Source: Corallococcus sp. EGB
Lineage (GTDB): Bacteria > Myxococcota > Myxococcia > Myxococcales > Myxococcaceae
Assembly: GCF_019968905.1 (NCBI RefSeq)
Contig: NZ_CP079946.1
Coordinates: forward strand, 3,906,001 to 3,970,000
Reading direction: 5' to 3'
Length of the DNA: 64,000 bases
The notes below the pieces were generated by a model. That model was given only the letters and a program-made list of their open reading frames with translations, did not search any database and was not told where the DNA came from. Position numbers and translations under genes: made by a program. Shown here in pieces: positions 52,172 to 59,250 of the stretch; the first letter of the stretch is position 1, and each line of letters starts with the position of its first letter.

Positions 52172-52238
52172 TGGCGGTAGGGCACGGGAATCGAACTCGC
52201 CAGGGACTGCTCTCGCAGCCCCTCACCGGTTTTGAAGG
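52172..52238 (-). other. 3' half of selenocysteine tRNA: attachment-site end of the mobile element
   Basis: On the minus strand, from the anticodon loop CTTCAAA (anticodon TCA, 52235-52233) to a genomic CCA (52174-52172), the sequence gives the 3' side of a tRNA-Sec. It shows the anticodon 3' stem ACCGG, a long variable arm (GGGGCTGC with GCAGTCCC), a T loop TTCGATT and the acceptor end GCCCTACCG-CCA. The 5' half does not exist upstream: no GGTAGGGC partner and no matching 5' anticodon stem. One A-C mismatch in the T stem shows decay. It is the displaced chromosomal fragment left when an element inserted into selC; the intact tRNA should lie at the other end. Confidence 0.7.
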
Positions 52239-52296
52239 CGAGTTCGCGCCGCCAGCGCCACAGAGGGAAAACGCCCCCATTTAGGACTCGGAAGGC

Positions 52297-52318
52297 ACGC
52301 GCTAACGACGCGCTAACG
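52297..52318 (+). repeat. 11-bp direct tandem repeat before the integrase
   Basis: ACGCGCTAACG occurs at 52297-52307 and again at 52308-52318, between the tRNA remnant and the integrase start. Adjacent short direct repeats next to an att site are typical arm-type integrase or excisionase binding sites. Confidence 0.5.
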
Positions 52319-52331
52319 ACCGAGGACCGAA

Positions 52332-53582
52332 TTGGGAGCAGCTCCGAAGTGGATCGGGAAGTGGGCAGGGGGAAGGGTCCGTGAGGCCCGAGGACGCCAA
52401 GTTTGGGTCATTGAGCGACAACGCCGGGTAGTGGCCCTCGATGCCGCCAGCGAGCGTGAGGCCCTGGCGGAGTTGGCTCTCTGGGAGCGCAACCCGGACG
52501 GCTATCGCACGCGACGACAGTCGGCGGCTGACGATGCGCCGGTTCGGATCGATGAGGAGGCCTTGTCCGGCCTGATGGCGCATCTCACCGAGAAGGGACG
52601 CAGCAAGGACTACCGGCGTGACGTTCGGAACTACCTCGCGGCGTGGGCCGAAGCCCTTGGTGGGCGGGACCTGCGGAAGGTCCAGCTTCGAGAGTTGCGC
52701 AAGCACCTCGCTGACTGGAAGACAGCTCGCAAGGGCCGCATCATCGCGTTGAAGACGCTGACTGCGTGGCTCCGTGAGGATGACCAGCTCAAGCCGTCCG
52801 AGGACCCGACGCTGGAACTCAAGGTGCCGCCCTCCGTTGCGGAGAAGGGACGGAGGAAAAAAGGCTACCCGATGGCAGTGGTTGAGAGTTTCTACTCTGC
52901 TATCAAAAGCCAGTCCGTCCGAGACGTGTTGTGCCTGCGTGCGAAGACGGGCATGCACGACTCGGAGATTGCGCGGATAGCCTCGGGTGATGGGGAACTA
53001 CGCGATGTGAACGACCCATGCGGCATCCGGGGGACAGCTTGCTTCCGTCATAAGAATGGGCGTGTACACGTTGTCAGCTTGGATGCGCAGGCGTTCACGG
53101 CAGCGCAGCGACTCCAGGCCCGGAAGAAGTCTCCGAGCCGAAGCACCGTTCATGAGTGTCTTGGGGCAACAGCTGCCCGACTCACGAAGCGCTCTCCGGA
53201 GGGGCGCGTCGCGCCCATTCACCCTGGCGAGCTGCGACACTGCTTCGCGACGTGGTCCTCGGAGTGCGGTCGGGTAGTGAAGCCCACTTCGGGTGGCGTT
53301 GCCCTTGAGATGGTCGCCGCCGTCATGGGGCACCTGAGTACTCGGACGACCAAGCTGTTCTACGAGGGAGTCCAAGTGCCTCCGATGATTGTGTTCCCGC
53401 TTCGGCTGGTTCATCCCGAGGACCCCGTCGTGGTCATTCCGGAGGCCCAGCAGGCCGCCCGGCGTGGCCGTCCAAGGGGACGGCTCGGAGTACAGCTGCC
53501 CGGTGCTCGGAGCGCACCGCCCGGCGTCGGGCGGGCTCGGGAGGAGGCGACCCAAGCCGCAAGACGGACAGCACGGATGTAG
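52332..53582 (+). CDS. Tyrosine-recombinase integrase
   Basis: A ~416-aa phage-type integrase. N-terminal arm/SAM-like region to about 170 (KDYRRDVRNYLAAWAEALGG), catalytic domain to about residue 345. Seen in the active site: R302 in GELRHCFATW, the GH of AVMGHLSTRTT and the nucleophile Tyr in KLFYEG. Not canonical: the first Arg box reads TGMHDSEI (His for Arg) and the HxxR His is Gly. The best start is a TTG at 52332; no ATG is available without crossing stops. The 3' end overlaps an antisense excisionase gene. The ~70-residue C-terminal tail is Pro/Arg-rich. Confidence 0.85.
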   Translation: MGAAPKWIGKWAGGRVREARGRQVWVIERQRRVVALDAASEREALAELALWERNPDGYRTRRQSAADDAPVRIDEEALSGLMAHLTEKGRSKDYRRDVRNYLAAWAEALGGRDLRKVQLRELRKHLADWKTARKGRIIALKTLTAWLREDDQLKPSEDPTLELKVPPSVAEKGRRKKGYPMAVVESFYSAIKSQSVRDVLCLRAKTGMHDSEIARIASGDGELRDVNDPCGIRGTACFRHKNGRVHVVSLDAQAFTAAQRLQARKKSPSRSTVHECLGATAARLTKRSPEGRVAPIHPGELRHCFATWSSECGRVVKPTSGGVALEMVAAVMGHLSTRTTKLFYEGVQVPPMIVFPLRLVHPEDPVVVIPEAQQAARRGRPRGRLGVQLPGARSAPPGVGRAREEATQAARRTARM

Positions 53583-53748
53583 CGAGGACGGTTGTCCGCC
53601 GTCCAAATCGAGGGGCGCGAACAAGGCGCCCCTCTTTCAAGAGCGCGAAGATGCGAGCCCGACTGCAATGCAGCAGCTCCGCAGCGCGCTCCACGGTGAC
53701 GGCGGGGCCATCGAGTCCAGGGCCGGTCAGTTGAAGGGCCATGCTCAC
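53434..53748 (-). CDS. Excisionase-like helix-turn-helix protein
   Basis: A 104-aa protein whose residues about 15-65 (VTVERAAELLHCSRARIFAL, then KEGRLVRAPRFGRRTTVLAT) form the winged helix of MerR/excisionase-type DNA-binding proteins. It would control the direction of the integrase reaction. Its start overlaps the stop of the RuvC-like gene (ATGA), which makes it the last gene of the minus-strand series. Its 3' half is antisense to the end of the integrase gene and reads through low-complexity sequence, so the true protein may functionally be the first 70 residues. Confidence 0.65.
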   Translation of the reverse strand: MSMALQLTGPGLDGPAVTVERAAELLHCSRARIFALLKEGRLVRAPRFGRRTTVLATSVLSVLRLGSPPPEPARRRAVRSEHRAAVLRAVPLDGHAGRPAGPPE

Positions 53749-54311
53749 CTCGGGAGGACGCGACGGGGGGCGAGCCGGCCAAGGGCGTGCAGCCCGATGC
53801 CGATGGCGTCCCAGACGTTGTGGTGGAGGTCACGCGCGGCGGGCAGCTCCACGCGCAGGTGCTCGCCCGCGTCGAGGCGCTGTTTGATGCGCTCGATGAA
53901 GGCGTCCGCGTCGAGGGTGCCCTTCCAGTCGCGCGGGTAGACGCTGCGGCGGTCTGCGACTTGCGCCAGAGCCCCGCCTAGCGTGCCGACGATGCCGGCA
54001 AGCTGGATGAGGTCGTTCTGATCGCCCTTCTGGTGCGCAGCGGCGTAGACGCGCGGCAGCTCGATGACGAGGTGGAAGGCCACGTCGCCGACGCGCGGCC
54101 AGAGCCACTCCTGGACGGCGCTGGCCATGGATGCCCAGGAGGACAGGGACAGCACGCCGTGGGCCGGCGCGGGGTTCTTCGGGAGCCCAGCGCAGATCAG
54201 GGACGCGGAGGGGACGTCGAAGAGTGCCACGCCGCAGTGGCGCAGCCCCGGGTCGATGGAAACGAGCCTCGTACAGGGCTCGCCGCTCATAGTGCTGGGG
54301 TTGGAGTTCAC
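53745..54311 (-). CDS. RuvC-like Holliday-junction nuclease
   Basis: A 188-aa RNase H-fold resolvase. The acidic active site can be traced: Asp in SIDPGLRHCGVALF, Glu in LVIELPRVY and Asp in HHNVWDAIGIGLHALG, the order and spacing of RuvC. It is divergent from the housekeeping RuvC in length and ends, as phage-type versions are. It would resolve replication intermediates of the element. The GTG start has no strong Shine-Dalgarno, but the conserved GCCCCCATTG motif lies 7 bases upstream. Confidence 0.82.
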   Translation of the reverse strand: MNSNPSTMSGEPCTRLVSIDPGLRHCGVALFDVPSASLICAGLPKNPAPAHGVLSLSSWASMASAVQEWLWPRVGDVAFHLVIELPRVYAAAHQKGDQNDLIQLAGIVGTLGGALAQVADRRSVYPRDWKGTLDADAFIERIKQRLDAGEHLRVELPAARDLHHNVWDAIGIGLHALGRLAPRRVLPR

Positions 54312-54318
54312 TACCCAG

Positions 54319-54328
54319 CAATGGGGGC
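54319..54328 (-). promoter_or_regulatory. GCCCCCATTG motif, copy 1
   Basis: An exact 10-bp copy on the minus strand, ending 7 bases before the start codon of the RuvC-like gene. See the copies at 57933 and 62450. Confidence 0.5.
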
Positions 54329-54357
54329 AGGTTCAAGCGACTGGATGGGGCTCAAAT

Positions 54358-55161
54358 CTAAAGATTGAAAGAGTGCTGCCTTGGAGGTCCGCCCTTTTCC
54401 AGAAGGGTGATGGCTGACTGAAGTGCCTGAACGATATCGGCATGCGATGTGCCAATTTTGTCGTTCCAGTCTTGGAGTTCTTGAATGTCCTTGCAGGTAA
54501 GTGTGGTCCCGACGCAATGGAAGACCATGCGCTGCTGGTCTGCGTCCAGGGCTTGTGTTGCGGCATGGAGTGCGCCAACGATGCTAAACGCATATGCCTT
54601 GGGGCTGTCCCATGTTGTCTTTCTCTTGTTTCGGTCCTTGGCGAAGGCGTCCTTGCACCAGTTCTCTTGGTGGCCTAGAACCAGAATGGCCCTCTTTAAT
54701 GCTCGTATGGCTGGTGCTTGCTGAGAACCCTTGGGGAGGCTTCTCTTCTTGATTAGTCGGTCCCGCTCTAGTTCACGGGCGAGTTCTTTGGCTGCGTTGT
54801 ATGCTTTTTCGAGATGGAACTCGACGACATACATGCACATGTTTCGGCGCTGCTCAGTCGCAAGCGGATGAAGGAACTGCTGTCTCCCATCTGAAGCGCG
54901 TCTTACGTCCTCAATGATTCCTGCGGCTGTTCGCATCCACGCACGGCGGATATCGGCCGAGTAGCTATTGATCTCGGTGGTCTCTAGAAGCCAGCAGACG
55001 CGCTCACAGCGTTCATGCAGTTTTTCGGCTATAGGCGGGGGCTCGAACTGCGCCCACGTTGGGGATTTATTCCAGGCGCGAACGGAGTCCCGCATGAGAC
55101 TAAGCGCCTCACCAATCTGCGGAGCCTCCGGATTCTCGATTGCCTCGGCTAATAGCTTCAT
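54358..55161 (-). CDS. Hypothetical helical protein (AT-rich cargo)
   Basis: A 267-aa cytosolic protein with no recognised domain, mostly helical, rich in charged residues, with a few Trp and Cys. Third codon positions are far less GC-rich than in the polymerase gene next to it, which marks recent acquisition. It sits between the polymerase and the RuvC-like gene on the same strand; 98 bases separate it from the polymerase stop. No transmembrane or signal segment. Role unknown; possibly an accessory (defence or regulatory) gene of the element. Confidence 0.75.
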   Translation of the reverse strand: MKLLAEAIENPEAPQIGEALSLMRDSVRAWNKSPTWAQFEPPPIAEKLHERCERVCWLLETTEINSYSADIRRAWMRTAAGIIEDVRRASDGRQQFLHPLATEQRRNMCMYVVEFHLEKAYNAAKELARELERDRLIKKRSLPKGSQQAPAIRALKRAILVLGHQENWCKDAFAKDRNKRKTTWDSPKAYAFSIVGALHAATQALDADQQRMVFHCVGTTLTCKDIQELQDWNDKIGTSHADIVQALQSAITLLEKGGPPRQHSFNL

Positions 55162-55259
55162 AGCTCCATCTTATGGCTGTCGGACCCATGGTGGAGAAGA
55201 TCTGAACGTGGTGTCCTTGCGGACCCAATGAATGTCGTGCCTGTCCGGGAAGTTCGTGC

Positions 55260-57263
55260 TCAGAAGTGGGTGGGTTCCCACACCAGCAATCGGCCTGCCG
55301 CGTCGCGCACCGTGGCTGCGTTCTTCGACAGCACCCGCGATAGGGCGGGCTCCGCCTCAATGGCATCGGCGAGGTCCGGGGTCGTCTCGCGCATGGCCTG
55401 CCGCATGAGGTGCGCCATGCGCTCCGCCGCGTCGTGGAGGCGGTTGGGGCAGTCCGCGCGCAGCTCCGCCACCAGCTCATCGTGCACCATGAGGACGAGC
55501 CGCGAGCCCCAGAGAGGGGAGCGCCGGGCCGTATACATCTCGCGGGCGACGCGCCAGGTGGCCAGCTTCGCCCCCACGGCGCCGAGGGCCTGAAAAGGCG
55601 TGTTGAGCCACTGCGTGTAGCCGCAGCCTCCCCGGAGGATGTTGGCCCCGGGAGTGAGCACGTCCACGAACTGCCCGCCGTAGGTGAGCCGGCTGGCGCG
55701 GGAGAACAGCTCCCGTTGCTCGGGCCATGCGTCCAGCCACCTGTCGCCGTAGCGTTGGGAGACTTCCACGCACGCGGCGCAGACCATTTTCACCTTGCCC
55801 TGGACACGCACCGGCACGCGCTCGATTCCGCATGCCTCCGCCACCTTGGCCAGCAGGCAGAAGCGGACGTCGTCCTTCGCTCGCGCGTGGTAGGCCATGG
55901 CGCCCGCGCCCATGCCGCCGCCCTTGCCGAAATTGAAGACCTTGGCGAGCGCACGGAAGGACGTGGCCGTGGCCTCCTTCGCCTTCACGCGAGGCCGCAG
56001 GGCCGCGTAGCTCTCGCCGAGGAACGTCGCTGCGGCGGAGGTGTGGACGTCCTCCTGCGCCAGCAGGGCCTCGGCCATGCGCGACCAGCCCACGTCCCAG
56101 ATGGCCCGCTGGGCCATGGTGCGCAGCTCCAGGCCGGCGTAGTCCACGGAGCAGTAGACGAAGCCAGGGCGGGCCTCGTGGCACTCGCGGACGCCGCCGC
56201 GCTGGGGCAGCTGCTGGTAGTCGCTGGAGACGCGCGTCGTGGACACCAGCACGTTGAAGCGCGGGTTGAGGGGGCGCGTGACGCCAGCCTCCAGCTTGCC
56301 CAGGTAGGTGGAGCGGTACTTGTCCACCTTGCCTGCCTTGCCCAGCTCCTCCAGCAGCGGGTCCCCCGAGTCGAGGAGCGTGTCCCTGTCGGTAGCCACC
56401 TGCCCGTCCGGGAAGCGCTCCGTGGGCGAGGTGACGGGCGGCAGGCCGTTGTAGGCGGCGGACACGAGGGCGGAGAGGCGCTTCGAGTCCTTGGTGCCAT
56501 CGGGCCGGAAGATGCCCGCCGCGAGGAAGCGGGCGCGGTTGGCGCTCCACTCCGCCTCCACGCGCTGGCGCAGCTGGGCGACGCGCCCACCATTGGTGCG
56601 CAGGCCCCAGAGGGAGGCGAAGTGCAGCGCCAGGGCGGCGCGGACCTGGTGCCCTTCCGCGTGGAGGTTGCCGCCGGTGGGGCTGTCGGTGGCGGCGCGT
56701 TCCTGGGCGTGGTGGACGTCGAGCGTGAAGCGAGCGTCGCGCTTCGGGTAGTCCACGGCGGCAGGGGGCCACTCCTCCAAGGGGACGCCGTCGAGCTGCG
56801 CGTACCGCAAGCGCCATGCGTCCGGGGCGTGCTTCTCCGCGCTGATGTCGAGTCCCAGGTGGCGCTTCACCAGGAGGGCCAGCGGGTAGCGGGCTCCCTC
56901 GTCGTCGTCCAGGGGGCGGCCTGTCTCGGGGTCAACGCCGTGGAGTCCTCGGGCGATGTCCAGGAGGGCCTCGCGGATGGCGACGTCATGCAGGCGCCCG
57001 GCGTCGGCGGCGTCGAAGACAGCGTCCACGAGCCGCGCGTCGTCCGCGCACATGACGCCCAGGTCGTAGGCGAGGTTCGCGCCCGTGAGGTGGACGCCTG
57101 GGGATGCGATGGCCTCGCGGAACCACTTGCGTGCCTGGGCGGCGGAGAGGAGGCGCTCGCTCCCCGGGGCCGCGTCCGCTACGGAGGCGCAGACGAGCGG
57201 CGGGGCGAGGAGGCCGGGTTGAATCAGGTGCGTCTCGGTGTCGAAGCTGAAGAGGGTGGGCAC
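55260..57263 (-). CDS. Family A DNA polymerase, phage type
   Basis: A 667-aa replicative-type polymerase. The 3'-5' proofreading exonuclease is complete: Exo I DTE (FSFDTET), Exo II NxxxD (GANLAYDLGV), Exo III YxxxD (DYPKRDARFT). Polymerase motif A (CSVDYAGLELRTMAQ) and motif C (VMVHDELVAE) hold the two metal-binding Asp. Motif B reads RALAKVFNFGKGGGMGA: the Arg, Lys and Phe of the O helix are there but the usual Tyr before Gly is replaced by Gly. No 5'-nuclease domain, as in phage enzymes. The start is GTG with a weak ribosome site. It should copy the element's DNA. Confidence 0.92.
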   Translation of the reverse strand: MPTLFSFDTETHLIQPGLLAPPLVCASVADAAPGSERLLSAAQARKWFREAIASPGVHLTGANLAYDLGVMCADDARLVDAVFDAADAGRLHDVAIREALLDIARGLHGVDPETGRPLDDDEGARYPLALLVKRHLGLDISAEKHAPDAWRLRYAQLDGVPLEEWPPAAVDYPKRDARFTLDVHHAQERAATDSPTGGNLHAEGHQVRAALALHFASLWGLRTNGGRVAQLRQRVEAEWSANRARFLAAGIFRPDGTKDSKRLSALVSAAYNGLPPVTSPTERFPDGQVATDRDTLLDSGDPLLEELGKAGKVDKYRSTYLGKLEAGVTRPLNPRFNVLVSTTRVSSDYQQLPQRGGVRECHEARPGFVYCSVDYAGLELRTMAQRAIWDVGWSRMAEALLAQEDVHTSAAATFLGESYAALRPRVKAKEATATSFRALAKVFNFGKGGGMGAGAMAYHARAKDDVRFCLLAKVAEACGIERVPVRVQGKVKMVCAACVEVSQRYGDRWLDAWPEQRELFSRASRLTYGGQFVDVLTPGANILRGGCGYTQWLNTPFQALGAVGAKLATWRVAREMYTARRSPLWGSRLVLMVHDELVAELRADCPNRLHDAAERMAHLMRQAMRETTPDLADAIEAEPALSRVLSKNAATVRDAAGRLLVWEPTHF

Positions 57264-57295
57264 AACACCGAAAGGCCCGTGTCGTGGGCCAGCCG

Positions 57296-57317
57296 TGGCG
57301 CGTTGGGGGACGCGCCA
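57296..57317 (-). other. Hairpin between the small protein gene and the polymerase gene
   Basis: TGGCGCG (57296-57302) pairs with CGCGCCA (57311-57317) around an 8-nt loop, between two minus-strand genes 86 bases apart. It could lower polymerase expression or mark an RNA processing site. Confidence 0.4.
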
Positions 57318-57349
57318 AACGTGTCAGCGATGGAAGGAAGGACTGCGGG

Positions 57350-57880
57350 CTACGCCAGGGCGTTCGCGAGAGTCGGCAGCTTCGCGGCGGCGCGCTTCTC
57401 GTCGAGGGCGGACAGCTCCGCGTCAGTGGGCGTGACGGTGCTCCAGCGGTAGCCCTCGATGACCTTCCCGGGCTTGCCATCCTTCTCGGGCAGCACCTTG
57501 GGGAAGACTTCGCAGTCGATGGGCAGGAAGGCGCCGGCCTGCAAGTCGCCCGTGAACTTGGCGAGCTGCTCCAAGGAAAGCTCCGCCTCCTCGGCGCCAG
57601 CCAGGGCCATGACGAAGGCCTTGAAGCGCCCTCCACCGTTCTTCTTCACGTCGGAGAGGTTCTCCACGTAGGAGATGACAGCCCCGACGCGGTTGGGCTC
57701 GGTGGCGGGCTGCGTCCGCTCGGCGGACACCACCTTCAGCTCCGCGATGGCAGACAGGCCCTTGAAGCCGTCCTTGGTGCGGATGGACTGCACCTCCAGG
57801 CGGTAGCGGCCGGCCTTGAGGTACTGCGCGCCGAGCTGCGCCTGGGCGCTGACGATGCGTGCGAGGGCTGCGTTGTTCAT
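57350..57880 (-). CDS. Element-encoded protein of the replication module
   Basis: A 176-aa cytosolic protein that I do not firmly recognise. It resembles small phage proteins of the DUF669/ssDNA-binding-associated type (YRLEVQSIRTKDGFKGLSAI, GGGRFKAFVMALAG, GYRWSTVTPTDAELSALDEK), which are found just upstream of phage polymerases. The start used is the ATG at 57880 with GGAG 9 bases before it; an ATG at 57895 is in frame. It is the first gene of a short minus-strand unit with the polymerase. Confidence 0.75.
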   Translation of the reverse strand: MNNAALARIVSAQAQLGAQYLKAGRYRLEVQSIRTKDGFKGLSAIAELKVVSAERTQPATEPNRVGAVISYVENLSDVKKNGGGRFKAFVMALAGAEEAELSLEQLAKFTGDLQAGAFLPIDCEVFPKVLPEKDGKPGKVIEGYRWSTVTPTDAELSALDEKRAAAKLPTLANALA

Positions 57881-57932
57881 GTCCCGTTGCTCCATTGAGG
57901 GTGGGACGTCGGAAGGACGTCCTCACCTGCTT

Positions 57933-57942
57933 CAATGGGGGC
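57933..57942 (-). promoter_or_regulatory. GCCCCCATTG motif, copy 2
   Basis: An exact 10-bp copy on the minus strand, 52 bases before the chosen start of the replication-module gene (37 before its alternative start). Confidence 0.5.
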
Positions 57943-58022
57943 AATTTCTGGAAGTGGCTCAAGAAGTTCTCTCGGGCACGCCCCAATGCGTTTCACATAG
58001 GATCAACGGGGGATAAGGGGGA

Positions 58023-58080
58023 ATGAACAAGAAGGGCTGGCAGGAACTAAAAAGGATGGTCGTGTAGCTTTGTCACGACC
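58023..58080 (+). promoter_or_regulatory. Leader ORF and inverted repeat before the cargo gene
   Basis: A 14-codon ORF (MNKKGWQELKRMVV, 58023-58067) starts right after the ribosome-site-like AAGGGGGA. Its last codons lie in the left arm of a perfect 7-bp inverted repeat, GGTCGTG (58058-58064) with CACGACC (58074-58080). A translated leader that ends inside a hairpin arm has the layout of an attenuator; alternatively the repeat is an operator. It is 78 bases before the cargo gene start. Confidence 0.35.
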
Positions 58081-58158
58081 ACTCCGGCTTTACAGCGGCC
58101 ACACGGTTCGGGCAGGATTGAAAAGGCGACGCCCCAAGAGAAAGCGATAGGAGGCACA

Positions 58159-59250
58159 ATGCTGAGCGCACTGTATTATCCATATATGAGCATTGGCAGT
58201 AGGGATGTTCTGAAGAATGCTCTTTTGCTGTGGGACAAGGTGGAGGTCATTGTCCCGTCTTTGTATGTCTCTTTGCGCCGTTTTGAGAGGACATGGCCCT
58301 CTGAGTCTAAAGAGGAAATCAAACTATTGCGAGAGGCTGAGGACTTGGTCGTAAGCCCCAGGATTCCTACGGGTGAAGAGCAAGTGAAAGCTCACAAGGC
58401 ATTGGAGGAGATGGCCAATACTGGGGAGCTTGCAGCGCTAGCCCAGAAGAAACTCCCTGAAGAGAATGGCGTTTTATTTTCTGTGGACTCCGATAAATTT
58501 CTCCATGAGACATGGGATATGTTGCGGCGGCGTAAAATCGTGCATTGGAGTGGCCTGAGGCGCGATCGCGAAGTGCCGCCGGCCATTGGTTTGTTGCTGA
58601 TGTCGGTCTTGTCTGATATATGCGCGGGCACGCAAATTCAGATGATAACAGATCACGCTGAGGCATATGCATGGCTGGCTAAGCAGAGGGCCGGGATTCT
58701 TGGTAGCCAATATGTTACGGGGGTGAATTTGTGTCAAGTTGAGCCCGAGCTTGATCGGCTTGTTGCTCTGTCTCTCGGTGTGGTGGGTGGTCAGAATATC
58801 GGGCTTCGTGAGCTTGTTGATATGCGTAAGCGTGAAGCCAATGGCCGCACTGGTGACTACAGGGCGATGCGCCATCGCTACTCAAAGACGCTGGCCGCGC
58901 ATGTGGCAAGAATCATGAAGGAGGCTAGGTCGGAAGCTGATTTACAAGAACTGGACAGGCAGTTTCGGGATGATGTGGAGCAGGATTTTTCGGATTTGAT
59001 GTGTGAGCTTAAGGTTGCTGGAAGAAATACGCTTATTTCTGGGAGTGTAATCGTGTCTACTATCTTGGCAAAGGGAGGAGTTACTGAGCCGATTGACGGA
59101 CTCGCGGCGCTAGCGCTGCGAGTAGGGGTTGGAATTATTCCACTGGTGGGTGCGTGGAATCATTATCGCGGCGCGCGACGTGACGTGCTAAAGAAGCACA
59201 CGATGTCATGGTTGTTTGTCGCAAAGCAGCGGCTTGTGTGTAAATTTTAG
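58159..59250 (+). CDS. AT-rich cargo protein, DUF6236-like N-terminus
   Basis: A 363-aa protein whose opening, LSALYYPYMSIGSRDVLKNA followed by LLLWDKVEVIVPS, resembles what I remember of the DUF6236 family (function unknown). The rest is helical and charged, with a hydrophobic patch near residues 295-345 (VIVSTILAKGG, VGVGIIPLVGAW) that might enter a membrane. Base composition is clearly lower in GC than its neighbours, so it is a recent import, and it is the only plus-strand gene inside the minus-strand replication module. AGGAGG precedes the ATG. Its 3' end is overlapped by the convergent helicase frame. A defence or fitness role is an inference only. Confidence 0.8.
   Translation: MLSALYYPYMSIGSRDVLKNALLLWDKVEVIVPSLYVSLRRFERTWPSESKEEIKLLREAEDLVVSPRIPTGEEQVKAHKALEEMANTGELAALAQKKLPEENGVLFSVDSDKFLHETWDMLRRRKIVHWSGLRRDREVPPAIGLLLMSVLSDICAGTQIQMITDHAEAYAWLAKQRAGILGSQYVTGVNLCQVEPELDRLVALSLGVVGGQNIGLRELVDMRKREANGRTGDYRAMRHRYSKTLAAHVARIMKEARSEADLQELDRQFRDDVEQDFSDLMCELKVAGRNTLISGSVIVSTILAKGGVTEPIDGLAALALRVGVGIIPLVGAWNHYRGARRDVLKKHTMSWLFVAKQRLVCKF

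Noticed and set aside
52172-52266. A complete tRNA-Sec gene
   Set aside because: Only the 3' half is present: no 5' acceptor strand or 5' anticodon stem can pair with it.
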